Positions 1 through 8,046 are shown, numbered from the stretch's first letter. The stretch is DNA of 34,219 nucleotides from RGIG7213 sp045540335 (GCA_045540335.1 JAZQHC010000030.1:1-34219); one strand, 5' to 3'. Program-made: numbers and translations. The notes: generated by a model from the sequence alone, not told the origin.

Positions 1-84
1 GGAGAGAAGCGGTCTGTGACCGACAAGCTTGCGAAGTTCGCTGAGGTAACTCATTTTATACTCTCCTTTGCGGTGGTTCAATGA

Positions 85-245
85 AATCGCCTTTGGCGAT
101 GAAATCCGAGCTATGCTCGGATGAAATCTTCAGCCTGCGGCTTCAGATGAAATTAAATCCGTCCTTTCTCCCGACGCAGTCGGATTTCATCACGAAGTGA
201 TTTCATCCCACACAAGTGGGATTTATCCCGTCCGAAGGACGGATT
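85..245. repeat. Tandem array of short palindromes (mini-hairpins)
   Basis: At least six short inverted repeats follow one another, separated by a recurring GAAAT/TTCAT spacer: 86-100 (6-bp stem, TTT loop), 104-122 (8 bp, TAT loop), 126-148 (imperfect), 189-201 (5 bp, GAA loop), 205-222 (7 bp) and 228-242 (6 bp, GAA loop). Stem sequences differ but the ATGAAAT-like linkers are shared, so the unit is a palindrome plus linker rather than an exact repeat. Such arrays occur between genes in gut Clostridia and often give spurious ORFs (from memory, not searched). Function is unknown. Confidence 0.75.
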
Positions 246-251
246 TAGTTG

Positions 252-284
252 AAAAAACCTCATTGCATAGCAATGAGGTTTTTT
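252..284 (-). terminator. Intrinsic terminator of the tRNA operon (bidirectional)
   Basis: A perfect 9-bp GC-containing stem (CCTCATTGC/GCAATGAGG, loop ATA) is flanked by six A on one side and six T on the other, so it can end transcription in either direction. It lies 2 bases beyond the CCA end of tRNA-His and is the natural 3' end of the minus-strand tRNA transcript. Confidence 0.9.
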
Positions 285-286
285 CA

Positions 287-364
287 TGGGGTGAGTGATG
301 GGAGTCGAACCCACGGCCTTCAGGGCCACAACCTGACGCTCTAACCAACTGAGCTACACCCACC
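287..364 (-). tRNA. tRNA-His (anticodon GTG)
   Basis: The minus strand gives a complete cloverleaf: D arm GCTCAGTTGGTTAGAGC, anticodon stem TCAGG/CCTGA with loop TTGTGGC (anticodon GTG), T arm with GGTTCGACT, and an encoded CCA. An extra 5' G (G-1) faces C73, the identity element of tRNA-His, and the seven acceptor pairs G1-C72 to G7-C66 all form, one of them G-T. It is the last gene of the tRNA operon. Confidence 0.95.
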
Positions 365-403
365 ATATTGGGAAGGGGACAACAAATGCACGCCCTTCCG
401 GAC

Positions 404-480
404 TGGCGTACCTTGGGGGATTCGAACCCTCGACCTACTGCTTAGAAGGCAGTTGCTCTATCCGGCTGAGCTAAAGGTAC
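404..480 (-). tRNA. tRNA-Arg (anticodon TCT)
   Basis: The acceptor stem is GTACCTT/AAGGTAC and CCA is encoded. The anticodon stem ACTGC/GCAGT holds loop CTTCTAA, giving anticodon TCT, which reads AGA/AGG. It lies between tRNA-Gly and tRNA-His; the spacer on each side forms a hairpin (371-399 and 496-528). Confidence 0.95.
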
Positions 481-530
481 ATATGGTCAAAATCCTTTTA
501 TTACATCCTGCCGGAGGACGTAATAAAAAA

Positions 531-604
531 TGGAGCGGGTGATGGGAATCGAACCCACATGGCCAGCTTGGAAGGCTGGAGTTCTACCACTGAACTACAC
601 CCGC
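531..604 (-). tRNA. tRNA-Gly (anticodon TCC)
   Basis: The acceptor stem starts GCGGGTG. The anticodon stem CCAGC/GCTGG carries loop CTTCCAA (anticodon TCC, reading GGA/GGG). The T loop is canonical and CCA is encoded at 531-533. It is the first gene of the tRNA operon, about 20 bases from the predicted transcription start. Confidence 0.95.
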
Positions 605-632
605 ACACGGGCATTCTTTCGTCTGCCCGAAT

Positions 633-661
633 ATAATATCACATTTATTTTATTTTGTCAA
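633..661 (-). promoter_or_regulatory. Sigma-A promoter of the tRNA operon
   Basis: Minus strand: TTGACA (656-661), a 17-bp spacer, then TATTAT (633-638), close to the vegetative consensus as expected for a stable-RNA operon. The predicted start near 626 puts a short leader hairpin (608-613 with 624-629) before tRNA-Gly. Confidence 0.85.
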
Positions 662-689
662 GTCTTTTTTTCAACTTTCCCGAAATATT

Positions 690-1535
690 TTAATATTTTT
701 TATTTCCTTCATATCCTATAATCAAGCCGCCGCGTTCTGCATAAAAGCTACACAGGGCTGTGGTAGGGCAAATTATCGGATCTGCTGAAGGAAACATTTC
801 GGTTATTTGTGAGGAAAGCTTTTTTGCAAGATCTTCATTTTCGCAATGGTGTATTCGTATTTTTCCGCCGTTATAGCCGTTTGATTGCAGATTTTTTAAA
901 ATATCCGATACTGCTTTTTTAGCACCTTTGGATTTATTCGTCATTTCAAGAGTGCCCTGCAGGCTTGCCTTGCCTATCAAACGGATGCCGAGAACGCCTG
1001 CCACCTTTGCGACTATGGGACTTATTCTGCCGTTATTGGCAAGGTTGTGCATCGATTCCAACGCGAAAATAAGGTGGGTTGTGCTTTTATATTCTTCGAT
1101 TTCTTTGCATATTTTATCGAAATTTTTGCCTGCAAGGATCAATTCTTGCAGTTTTTCTATTAAAAGAGTATTTTCGGGCCCTGTTGAAAGCGAATCTATA
1201 ACATACGCCCTTCTGTTTTCACCTTCTTGCAAAAATTCCTTTACTGCAACCTGTGCGGAATTATAGCTGCCGGAAAGGCCGCTTGTTATCGTAATGCAAA
1301 ATACGCATTCGTACCCTTCAAATTCCCTTTTCCAATCTTCAACGTTAGGACATGCCGAGCGCGATCTGCCTTTGTATGATTGCAGATCGTCAAGCATAGA
1401 ATGTACGTTTAACCTTTCGTCATCACAATATTCTTTTTCATCTGTTATGATTTTCAACGGTGCTACACCGTAGGGAATGCTTTCAATTGATTTAATGTCT
1501 GAAGAAGAGTCGCTTACGATTTTACAAATTAACAT
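690..1535 (-). CDS. DegV family fatty-acid-binding protein (FakB-like)
   Basis: Product of 281 aa, the usual DegV/FakB length. Known members bind a fatty acid and present it to the kinase FakA, which makes acyl-phosphate for phospholipid synthesis. Visible family motifs are SDSSSD near the N-terminus (the lipid-head-group loop, usually TDS.SD), TSGLSGSYNSA in the middle and the DSLSTG segment after it. The ATG at 1535 is chosen because GGAGAAAAGAT precedes it and the protein then starts just before the first beta strand (MLICKIVSDS); longer in-frame starts add an atypical tail. It has its own consensus promoter and no partner gene; fakA is not in the window. The family call is firm, but lipid specificity cannot be read from sequence. 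Confidence 0.9.
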   Translation of the reverse strand: MLICKIVSDSSSDIKSIESIPYGVAPLKIITDEKEYCDDERLNVHSMLDDLQSYKGRSRSACPNVEDWKREFEGYECVFCITITSGLSGSYNSAQVAVKEFLQEGENRRAYVIDSLSTGPENTLLIEKLQELILAGKNFDKICKEIEEYKSTTHLIFALESMHNLANNGRISPIVAKVAGVLGIRLIGKASLQGTLEMTNKSKGAKKAVSDILKNLQSNGYNGGKIRIHHCENEDLAKKLSSQITEMFPSADPIICPTTALCSFYAERGGLIIGYEGNKKY

Positions 1536-1581
1536 ATCTTTTCTCCGATATCTCTTTATATAGTTTTCAAAAACCAATCTA

Positions 1582-1610
1582 ATTATATGCAACTTTACAT
1601 CATATGTCAA
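1582..1610 (-). promoter_or_regulatory. Promoter of degV
   Basis: Minus strand: TTGACA (1605-1610), 17-bp spacer, TATAAT (1582-1587), a full consensus match. Predicted start near 1575, giving a leader of about 40 bases to the ATG at 1535. Confidence 0.85.
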
Positions 1611-1683
1611 GTGTATTTCAAAAAATAGTATAGTTTTTTATTATTTTTTATATTTTTTTTCGTTTCTTACGTCGGCAAATCTA

Positions 1684-1729
1684 TTGACAAACGAATGCTT
1701 TTAATGTAAAATATTTAAAAAAGCATTCG
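1684..1729 (+). promoter_or_regulatory. Promoter of the HAD/aldo-keto reductase pair with a flanking palindrome
   Basis: TTGACA (1684-1689), 17-bp spacer, TAAAAT (1707-1712). An exact 11-bp inverted repeat, CGAATGCTTTT (1692-1702) and AAAAGCATTCG (1719-1729), brackets the -10 box, with its right arm at the expected transcription start. This placement would suit a repressor; no regulator can be named. The promoter match is strong; the operator role is inferred. Confidence 0.75.
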
Positions 1730-1736
1730 GTGGATT

Positions 1737-2450
1737 ATGATATACGATACGATTCTATTTGATCTTGACGGAACGTTGCTTCCAATGGATTACAACGAAT
1801 TTATGAGGGGTTACCTTGGGATATTGTCCCAAACGGTAGAGCCTTACGGATTTAAAAAAGAAACGCTTATTCCCGCATTGTGGAAAGGTGTTGAGGCAAT
1901 GGTAAAAAATGACGGCAATGCTACAAACTGTGAAGTATTTTGGAAACAGTTTTCTGACTTACTTGGCACGCAGGTACTGGAATATATTGATAAATTCGAC
2001 ACATTTTACAGCAATGAATTTCACCAAGCAATAAAATTTACCGCGCCTACCGAAAAAGCAAAGCAAGCCGTTGATCTGGCACATTCAAAAGCCAAAAATG
2101 TAGTTTTGGCAACGAATCCGATGTTTCCAAAAGTGGCGGTGCAATCTCGGCTTGAGTGGGCAGGCTTATCGATTGACGATTTCGATCTTGTAACCCACTA
2201 TTCAAATTCTTCATTTTGCAAGCCAAACCCGCAGTATTACAGCGAGATCGTGCAGAAGCTGGGCGCAGACCCGCAAAAATGCCTTATGATAGGAAACAAC
2301 ACGGAAGAAGACATATTTGCATCTTCAAAAATAGGAATGAAGACTTTTTTATTGACGCCGTGCCTCATTTGCGACGGTGATATGCCAAATTGCCCACAAG
2401 GTGGCTTTAACGATCTTCTCACATTTTTAAACAATACCGAAAGGAAATGA
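1737..2450 (+). CDS. HAD-superfamily phosphatase
   Basis: Product of 237 aa. Motif I is FDLDGTLL (residues 8-15), with D9 as nucleophile and D11 as general acid/base. Motif II is in the VVLATNP strand, motif III is the lysine of CKPNPQYY, and motif IV is MIGNNTEEDI, where Asn replaces the first Asp of the usual GDxxxxD. The helical insert between motifs I and II is a C1-type cap, so a small phosphometabolite is the likely substrate, but which one cannot be said. The gene follows a good promoter. Its last codons overlap or abut the next gene, so it is probably translated together with the aldo/keto reductase. The hydrolase assignment is secure; the precise role is unknown. Confidence 0.85.
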   Translation: MIYDTILFDLDGTLLPMDYNEFMRGYLGILSQTVEPYGFKKETLIPALWKGVEAMVKNDGNATNCEVFWKQFSDLLGTQVLEYIDKFDTFYSNEFHQAIKFTAPTEKAKQAVDLAHSKAKNVVLATNPMFPKVAVQSRLEWAGLSIDDFDLVTHYSNSSFCKPNPQYYSEIVQKLGADPQKCLMIGNNTEEDIFASSKIGMKTFLLTPCLICDGDMPNCPQGGFNDLLTFLNNTERK

Positions 2451-2452
2451 TT

Positions 2453-3553
2453 ATGAAAAAATTAGGTTTTGGTTTAATGCGTTTACCCACAAACGAAAAC
2501 GGAATCGATATACAGAGGGTATGCCATCTTGCAGATACGTTTATTGCCAATGGATTTACATATTTTGATACTGCCGCGCCCTATCACGGCGGCGCAAGCG
2601 AAGCTGCATTTAAAGCCGCAGTTGCCGACAGATACGACAGAAGCGCTTACACGGTTACTGACAAATTAAGTCTTTTTATGATAGATAAAGCATCGGATAT
2701 GCAACCGTTTTTCGATAAGCAGCTTGAAAAACTGGGCGTTGACTATATTGATATTTATCTTATCCATTCCCTTTCTGCACGTTCTTATCAAAAAGCGCAG
2801 GATTTCGGCGCGTTTGAATTTGCCGCCGAAATGAAAAAGCAAGGCAAGGTAAAGCACGTTGGCTTTTCTTTCCATGATACTGCAGACGTGCTTGATAAAA
2901 TATTAACAGAACACCCCGAGGTTGAATACGTTCAATTACAGATAAATTACCTTGATTGGGAAGACGACGTTATTCAATCCCGCCTGTGCTATGAAACCGC
3001 CGTAAAGCACAACAAGCCCGTTATCGTTATGGAACCCGTAAAAGGCGGCGCTTTGGTTGATATATCGCAAAAAGCTAAAAAAATGATGAAAGACCGCCTG
3101 CCCGATATGTCTATTGCTTCGTGGGCGATACGCTTTACTGCCTCGCTTGAAAACGTTGTTATGGTTCTTTCGGGAATGAGTAATGAAGATCAGCTTAACG
3201 ACAACCTTAATTACATGAAGGATTTTTGCCCTTTAAGCAAGGAAGAATTCAACATTGCGCTTGAATGTGCAGAGATAATCAGAAACGACATAGCCATTCC
3301 CTGCACAGCTTGCCAATACTGCGTTGACGATTGCCCTTGCAATATCGCCATACCCGATTACTTCAAATTATTTAACGATGCAAACCGCTTCGGTTTATCG
3401 CGCATGGGGCATTTGCAAAACAGATACAACGAAATATCTTCTTCAAAGGGAAAAGCTGCAGACTGCGTAAAATGCGGATTATGTGAATCACATTGCCCGC
3501 AAAAGCTGCCGATTCGCGAGCTGTTGGAAAAAGTTTCAAAAGCATTTGACTGA
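2453..3553 (+). CDS. Aldo/keto reductase with C-terminal 4Fe-4S ferredoxin domain
   Basis: Product of 366 aa. The N-terminal TIM barrel carries the aldo/keto reductase signature: FDTAAPYH with D39 and Y44, a lysine in TVTDKLS, and the His of YLIHS. The last ~90 residues contain two ferredoxin-like motifs, CTACQYCVDDCP and CVKCGLCESHCP, enough cysteines for two [4Fe-4S] clusters. Fusions of this type are common in anaerobes and probably pass electrons between a reduced substrate or NAD(P)H and the clusters; the physiological substrate is unknown. The ATG at 2453 lies about 8 bases after AAGGA, better than the ATG at 2447, which would overlap the phosphatase stop by 4 bases. It is co-transcribed with the phosphatase. 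Confidence 0.88.
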   Translation: MKKLGFGLMRLPTNENGIDIQRVCHLADTFIANGFTYFDTAAPYHGGASEAAFKAAVADRYDRSAYTVTDKLSLFMIDKASDMQPFFDKQLEKLGVDYIDIYLIHSLSARSYQKAQDFGAFEFAAEMKKQGKVKHVGFSFHDTADVLDKILTEHPEVEYVQLQINYLDWEDDVIQSRLCYETAVKHNKPVIVMEPVKGGALVDISQKAKKMMKDRLPDMSIASWAIRFTASLENVVMVLSGMSNEDQLNDNLNYMKDFCPLSKEEFNIALECAEIIRNDIAIPCTACQYCVDDCPCNIAIPDYFKLFNDANRFGLSRMGHLQNRYNEISSSKGKAADCVKCGLCESHCPQKLPIRELLEKVSKAFD

Positions 3554-3650
3554 CGGGGGGATATTTCCTTTCAAGGCTGACACAAACAGTTAATATCAAA
3601 ACTTCAAAAAAAGTTACAGTATAAACTAAAATTTAACGGAGGATAGAATA

Positions 3651-4886
3651 TTGAAGCGTATATTTCATTTGATATTGCCTATCCTCCGTATTTTTGCCGT
3701 TATGGGTGCATACGCGCTTTTGCTTTTCATTCACTCGCGCGACGGAAATTTAAATTCATCTGTTTACAATTACAACGGTGCGCCGCTTATTTTATCGCAA
3801 ACAAGTGCCGTTTTTCGCTATATTTATCCGCACGCGGCGTTGTTTGCTTTTTTTCAATTTGTGTTTATTAACAGCAAAAGCACGGCAGAAAAATACTTTG
3901 GCATTGCAGGGCAAAAATTTAATTTTTTCGGTGATTTTCTTAAGCTTTCAATATCGGATATTTCAACCGTACTTGAAAATGTATCATTTTTGGTTATTGC
4001 AGTATGGGTATCCTTGAATTTCAAGGGTGACGTTTTTTTGATCGAAGCATTTTACAAAATCGGTGCTGATTTAGGTATTGCAGCAAAAATCGCAAACCTT
4101 TGCATAATTTGCGGAATATACCTTTTATCGAAGCGTTCTGCAATGGCGCGTTGGTTTGAGATAAAAAACAGATCTGAATATTACAAAACGAATTTTTTCA
4201 AAACAATAGCTGCGATTGTAGGTTTTGCGGTTCGGTTTGCGGTAATTACGTTAGGTGCGTTTTTTATAACGCTGTTTTCAAACATGATAGGAACGGCGTT
4301 ACTTATAATAATACGCCACCCGCTGAAATTTTTGCAATTTCTTTTAGCCGTTGCAGTTGTTGCCGTGCTTCACATCGTATATTCATACATAAGGGCGTTT
4401 ATAAAAAGAGTTTCTTTTTTAAGAAAACTAAAAAAAGCCTCTGTTGCAGAGGGGTACGAAATTAACATTAAAAACAAGCCTTTGCTTTCCGTATTTTTCA
4501 ACCGTGACGGATTTGAAATTTCCGTATTTGACAACGGCGAAATATATGATTGCAAGTTTATCGCAGGGATCAAACGGCGCAACGATATGATATTCCTTGA
4601 TTCCGGCGAGGTGAAAATACTGCACGAATTAAAATTCGGAAAAAGAACGGATAAAGTGGCAATATTTTCTTACAGCAAATATCAAAAATACACATTTGAT
4701 TCTGAAAATAAAAAAATAATTATAGTTTCTCCGTGCCCCAACTGTGTATGTGCCGCACAAAGCGATACAAGCAAGCCCATAGAAATAGACACGGGCTTTG
4801 ACATGTTTGAATACAAAATATATAACGGCGCAGGATTTTTAAGTGCCCTGGAATACGGATGTATCAACAAAAAATATCAACAGTAA
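3651..4886 (+). CDS. Multi-pass membrane protein of unknown function
   Basis: Product of 411 aa that I do not recognise. The start is TTG at 3651, supported by GGAGG about 7 bases upstream and by an N-terminus (KRIFHLILPILRIF) that enters a membrane segment at once. Hydrophobic segments suggest about six helices in residues 5-260 (around 8-27, 55-75, 108-125, 145-163, 185-230, 235-252). The region after a KKR-rich turn near residue 265 is polar and beta-rich (VFFNRDGFEISVFDNGEIY), probably a cytoplasmic domain of ~140 residues. A cluster NCVCAAQ occurs near residue 370. It ends at a terminator and converges on nadK; no functional link to neighbours is evident. No clear promoter was found in 3554-3650. 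Confidence 0.7.
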   Translation: MKRIFHLILPILRIFAVMGAYALLLFIHSRDGNLNSSVYNYNGAPLILSQTSAVFRYIYPHAALFAFFQFVFINSKSTAEKYFGIAGQKFNFFGDFLKLSISDISTVLENVSFLVIAVWVSLNFKGDVFLIEAFYKIGADLGIAAKIANLCIICGIYLLSKRSAMARWFEIKNRSEYYKTNFFKTIAAIVGFAVRFAVITLGAFFITLFSNMIGTALLIIIRHPLKFLQFLLAVAVVAVLHIVYSYIRAFIKRVSFLRKLKKASVAEGYEINIKNKPLLSVFFNRDGFEISVFDNGEIYDCKFIAGIKRRNDMIFLDSGEVKILHELKFGKRTDKVAIFSYSKYQKYTFDSENKKIIIVSPCPNCVCAAQSDTSKPIEIDTGFDMFEYKIYNGAGFLSALEYGCINKKYQQ

Positions 4887-4893
4887 TTTAATT

Positions 4894-4931
4894 AAAATAC
4901 CGCCATTTCCGAATGGAAACAGCGGTATTTT
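4894..4931. terminator. Bidirectional terminator between the membrane protein gene and nadK
   Basis: A stem of AAAATACCGC (4894-4903) with GCGGTATTTT (4922-4931), plus an inner CCATT/AATGG pairing, with A/T runs on both sides, lies between convergent genes ending at 4886 (+) and 4950 (-). Confidence 0.85.
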
Positions 4932-4949
4932 TAATTTTATCTTTCGTTT

Positions 4950-5771
4950 TCAGATAAGTGATGTACTGTGCAGCTTTGCATTATTTACAAGACTGCAATT
5001 TTCATTAACAAGTAACGTAAGTATTTTATCGGCCTTGCCGACGGTTACACACTGTTGCACCTCGCTTTGCATTACACCGTCGCAATACACGAACGCCTTA
5101 TTAGACGGATTTTCTGCCACGGTTACCTTCAATTCAAAATCCTCCGGTACAACAAGCGTTCCGGCATCGGACAAGTGGGGGCATATCGGCGTTATTGCAA
5201 AGCAACCGCACCCGGGCAAAAGAACGGGACCGCCTGCTGAAAAATTATACGAGGTTGATCCGGTAGGTGTAGATATTATAACTCCGTCGCCCCTGAAGGA
5301 CATCATTTTTTGACCGTTGCAGTAAACCTCTATCCAAATTACAGACCCGTAGTTTTCCTTTGCGAGAACAATGTCGTTAAGGGCAGAAACGTTACCGTTT
5401 TTACCCTTTAAGCAAGCAAGCTTTCTTTCAGATCTGTGCAATGATTGTATTTTTTGCGGTGTAATACATTCAGCCTCCGCTAATTCAAACGCGCACAAAT
5501 AACCAAGCCTGCCGCCGTTAATACCAAGCAGAGGTTTATCAAACTGCAACGCCGTTTGCGAGGATTTTAAAACTGCGCCGTCGCCGCCAACGGAAACTAT
5601 AACATCACAGCTTTCCGCACTACCTGCATTGCACCGGCTGCCGAAAAGTATTTCGCTGTCTTTTTTTGAAAAATAGCATTCAAAGCCGTTTTTCATCAAC
5701 GCCTCGACACATTTGCGCGAGGTATTTATATATCTTTCTTTAGACAGATTCGGACAAATATATAGCTTCAT
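4950..5771 (-). CDS. nadK: NAD kinase
   Basis: Product of 273 aa, normal for the bacterial enzyme that phosphorylates NAD+ to NADP+ with ATP or polyphosphate. Diagnostic motifs: SVGGDGAVLK (GGDG at 62-65, nucleotide binding), LGINGGRLGYL (the GxLGFL loop), and GDGVIISTPTGSTSYNFSAGG (family NAD-binding signature). The gene starts one base after the nfnB stop, with AAAGGA embedded in the nfnB 3' end, so it is translationally coupled to nfnB. This places NADP+ production directly behind a transhydrogenase that uses NADP(H). It is the last gene of the operon and ends at the shared terminator. Confidence 0.95.
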   Translation of the reverse strand: MKLYICPNLSKERYINTSRKCVEALMKNGFECYFSKKDSEILFGSRCNAGSAESCDVIVSVGGDGAVLKSSQTALQFDKPLLGINGGRLGYLCAFELAEAECITPQKIQSLHRSERKLACLKGKNGNVSALNDIVLAKENYGSVIWIEVYCNGQKMMSFRGDGVIISTPTGSTSYNFSAGGPVLLPGCGCFAITPICPHLSDAGTLVVPEDFELKVTVAENPSNKAFVYCDGVMQSEVQQCVTVGKADKILTLLVNENCSLVNNAKLHSTSLI

Positions 5772-5772
5772 A

Positions 5773-7182
5773 TCATTTTTCCTTTAAATATTCGTCGATA
5801 GCGTTGGCGGCAATTTTTCCTGCGCCCATTGCAGATATTACCGTTGCCGCGCCTGTAACGGCATCACCGCCTGCATACACGCCGCAACGCGAGGTAAGAC
5901 CGTTTTCGTTTACTATTATACCGCCCTTTTCGTTTACCTGAAGCCCTTCGGTTGTATTTTTTATCAGCGGATTGGGTGAAGTACCGATAGACATTACAAC
6001 CGTATCGACATCAAGAATAAATTCCGAATTTTCTATTGCGACCGGGCGTTTTCTTCCCTTTGCATCAGGCTCGCCCAATTTCATGCGGATACATTTTATG
6101 CCGGTAACGAAGCCGTTCTTTTCGTTTTTGGGATTTTCATTATCGGAATATCCGATTATTTCCACGGGGTTACACAAAAGCTGAAAATCTATACCTTCTT
6201 CAATTGCGTGCTCTACCTCTTCCCTTCTTGCCGGAAGCTCTTCCATAGATCTGCGATAAACGATATACACCTTTTCCGCACCGAGGCGAAGTGCCGTTCT
6301 TGCCGCGTCCATTGCAACGTTACCGCCGCCGACAACGGCAACCCTTCCCCCCTTCATAATAGGCGTAACAGGGGAATCATTATACGCCTTCATCAAATTG
6401 CTTCGTGTAAGAAATTCGTTTGCCGAATACACACCCTTTAACGCTTCACCCGGTATGCCCATAAAATTCGGAAGCCCTGCACCGGAGCCTATGAAGACTG
6501 CCTGATATCCATCTTCAAACAATTCGTCGATTGTAAGCGTTTTACCTATTATAACGTTGGTTTCAACCTTTACGCCGAGCTTTTTCAAGGTTTCTACTTC
6601 TTGTTGAACTATGGATTTCGGCAATCTGAATTCCGGAATACCGTAAACCAACACGCCGCCTGCCGTGTGAAGTGCTTCGAAAACGGTAACGCTGTACCCT
6701 TTTTTTGCAAGATCGCCGGCACACGTCAAGCCTGAAGGGCCTGATCCCACCACGGCAACCTTTTTTCCGTTTGATTCAGCCGCGTTCGGGGCTTGGGTGC
6801 TGTTTTGGATATGATAATCTGCCGCGAATCTTTCAAGCCTGCCTATTGCAACGGGTTCAAACTTCACGCCAAGCGTGCATACTTTTTCACACTGGTTTTC
6901 TTGCGGGCATACCCTGCCGCACACAGCGGGCAAGGAAGACGATTTTGATATGTGCTGATATGCACCCTCGTAATCACCTTTTTTAATGAGGTCTATAAAA
7001 CCGGGAATATCAATATTTACAGGACACCCCGAAACACACGGTTTATTTTTACAGTTAAGGCATCTGTTTGCTTCTGCCAACGCGGTTTGTGCATCGTAGC
7101 CGAGGGCAACCTCTTTAAAATTATGCGCCCTTTCTTCCGGCTTTTGCGTAGGCATTTCATTTTTCTTCGGATTTATTGGCAT
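5773..7182 (-). CDS. nfnB: NADPH-linked ferredoxin transhydrogenase large subunit (NfnB / GltD-like)
   Basis: Product of 469 aa, related to the glutamate synthase small subunit. The N-terminal Cys-rich domain binds two [4Fe-4S] clusters (C41, C44, C49, C53; C88, C92, C98, C102). An FAD Rossmann motif VVGSGPSGLTCAGDLA lies at 144-159, and a second dinucleotide motif VVGGGNVAMDAARTALRLGA marks the NADPH site. Because it lies 3 bases after the nfnA stop, the pair is best read as NfnAB, which couples 2 NADP+ + NADH + reduced ferredoxin to 2 NADPH + NAD+ electron bifurcation/confurcation, rather than as glutamate synthase, whose large subunit is absent here. SudA (sulfide dehydrogenase/NADPH-dependent elemental sulfur reductase) is an alternative name for the same family. 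Confidence 0.88.
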   Translation of the reverse strand: MPINPKKNEMPTQKPEERAHNFKEVALGYDAQTALAEANRCLNCKNKPCVSGCPVNIDIPGFIDLIKKGDYEGAYQHISKSSSLPAVCGRVCPQENQCEKVCTLGVKFEPVAIGRLERFAADYHIQNSTQAPNAAESNGKKVAVVGSGPSGLTCAGDLAKKGYSVTVFEALHTAGGVLVYGIPEFRLPKSIVQQEVETLKKLGVKVETNVIIGKTLTIDELFEDGYQAVFIGSGAGLPNFMGIPGEALKGVYSANEFLTRSNLMKAYNDSPVTPIMKGGRVAVVGGGNVAMDAARTALRLGAEKVYIVYRRSMEELPARREEVEHAIEEGIDFQLLCNPVEIIGYSDNENPKNEKNGFVTGIKCIRMKLGEPDAKGRKRPVAIENSEFILDVDTVVMSIGTSPNPLIKNTTEGLQVNEKGGIIVNENGLTSRCGVYAGGDAVTGAATVISAMGAGKIAANAIDEYLKEK

Positions 7183-7185
7183 TTT

Positions 7186-8046
7186 TTATTCAGCCTCTTT
7201 CGTTTTTTTAAAAAGATTACACGTTTCTTCGTACGCATGACGTTCAAAATCGAAATACATTCTTCCCCTTGACATTGCTTCGTCAAAATCAACCTCGTAA
7301 CCGTTGAAATCGGGCCCGTCAACGCAGGCAAACTTCGTTACCTTTTTTCCGTTTTGGTTAAGGGTAAGGCGGCAGCCGCCGCACATACCTGTGCCGTCTA
7401 TCATTATCGGGTTCATAGAAACGGTTACGGGTATATCGTACGGTTTTGCTGCGGCAACGGTAAACTTCATCATAACAAGCGGCCCTATTGCAAATATCAT
7501 ATCGAATCTTTCGCCCCCCTCAAGCAATTCCTTAAGCGGAAGGGTAACGTTTCCGCGTGTGCCGTAGCTGCCGTCGTCTGTCATTAAAAACAGTTTGTCA
7601 GAGCATTGTTTAAATTCATCCTCAAGTATAACGAGGTCTTTATTCCTAAAGCCTATAATGCTTGTAACTTCTGCGCCAAGCTTTTTAAATTCCTGCGCTA
7701 TCGGCATTGCAATGGCGCACCCTACCCCGCCGCCGACGATACACACCTTTTTAATACCGCCCGTATTCGTTGCGACACCTAAAGGGCCTGCAAAATCCTG
7801 AATATATTCCCCTTCGTTTTTCATATTAAGTAACGAGGTTGTAGAGCCTACTATTTGAAATATTATCTTAACGGTGCCTTCTTGCGGATTTGTTCCCGCC
7901 ACGGTAAGGGGAATTCTTTCCCCCTCGTCGTTTACGCGAAGTATTATAAATTGCCCCGGCAATGCTTTTTTAGCAACAAGCGGTGCATATATTTCCATTT
8001 GTGTAACCGTTGGATTTAACGGTATTTTTCTTACAATCTTGTACAT
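7186..8046 (-). CDS. nfnA: Ferredoxin-NAD(P) transhydrogenase small subunit (NfnA)
   Basis: Product of 286 aa from the ferredoxin-NADP reductase superfamily (close to the dihydroorotate dehydrogenase electron-transfer subunit). An FAD-binding barrel (RIPLTVAG near 44-51) is followed by the NAD-binding motif VCIVGGGVGCAIAMPIA (101-117) and a C-terminal [2Fe-2S] segment DGTGMCGGCR...FACVDGP with C222, C225 and C241. In NfnA an Asp is reported, from memory, as the fourth cluster ligand; D217 is in place. It heads the nfnA-nfnB-nadK unit, with AAAGGA about 12 bases before the ATG. The NUDIX gene ends 37 bases upstream, so read-through from there is likely. Confidence 0.88.
   Translation of the reverse strand: MYKIVRKIPLNPTVTQMEIYAPLVAKKALPGQFIILRVNDEGERIPLTVAGTNPQEGTVKIIFQIVGSTTSLLNMKNEGEYIQDFAGPLGVATNTGGIKKVCIVGGGVGCAIAMPIAQEFKKLGAEVTSIIGFRNKDLVILEDEFKQCSDKLFLMTDDGSYGTRGNVTLPLKELLEGGERFDMIFAIGPLVMMKFTVAAAKPYDIPVTVSMNPIMIDGTGMCGGCRLTLNQNGKKVTKFACVDGPDFNGYEVDFDEAMSRGRMYFDFERHAYEETCNLFKKTKEAE

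Noticed and set aside
1..84. Open frame GEKRSVTDKLAKF... running into the palindrome array
   Set aside because: It has no start within the window and stops after 27 codons in repeat-associated DNA; it may be the tail of a gene cut by the window edge, but repeat arrays often give such reading frames.
85..245. CRISPR-like spacing of repeats
   Set aside because: Units are palindromes of differing sequence 15-25 bases apart; there are no exact 25-35-base direct repeats, no spacers and no cas genes.
5773..7182. Glutamate synthase small subunit (GltD)
   Set aside because: The sequence family fits, but there is no large subunit and the neighbour is the NfnA-type FNR/[2Fe-2S] subunit, so NfnB is the better reading.
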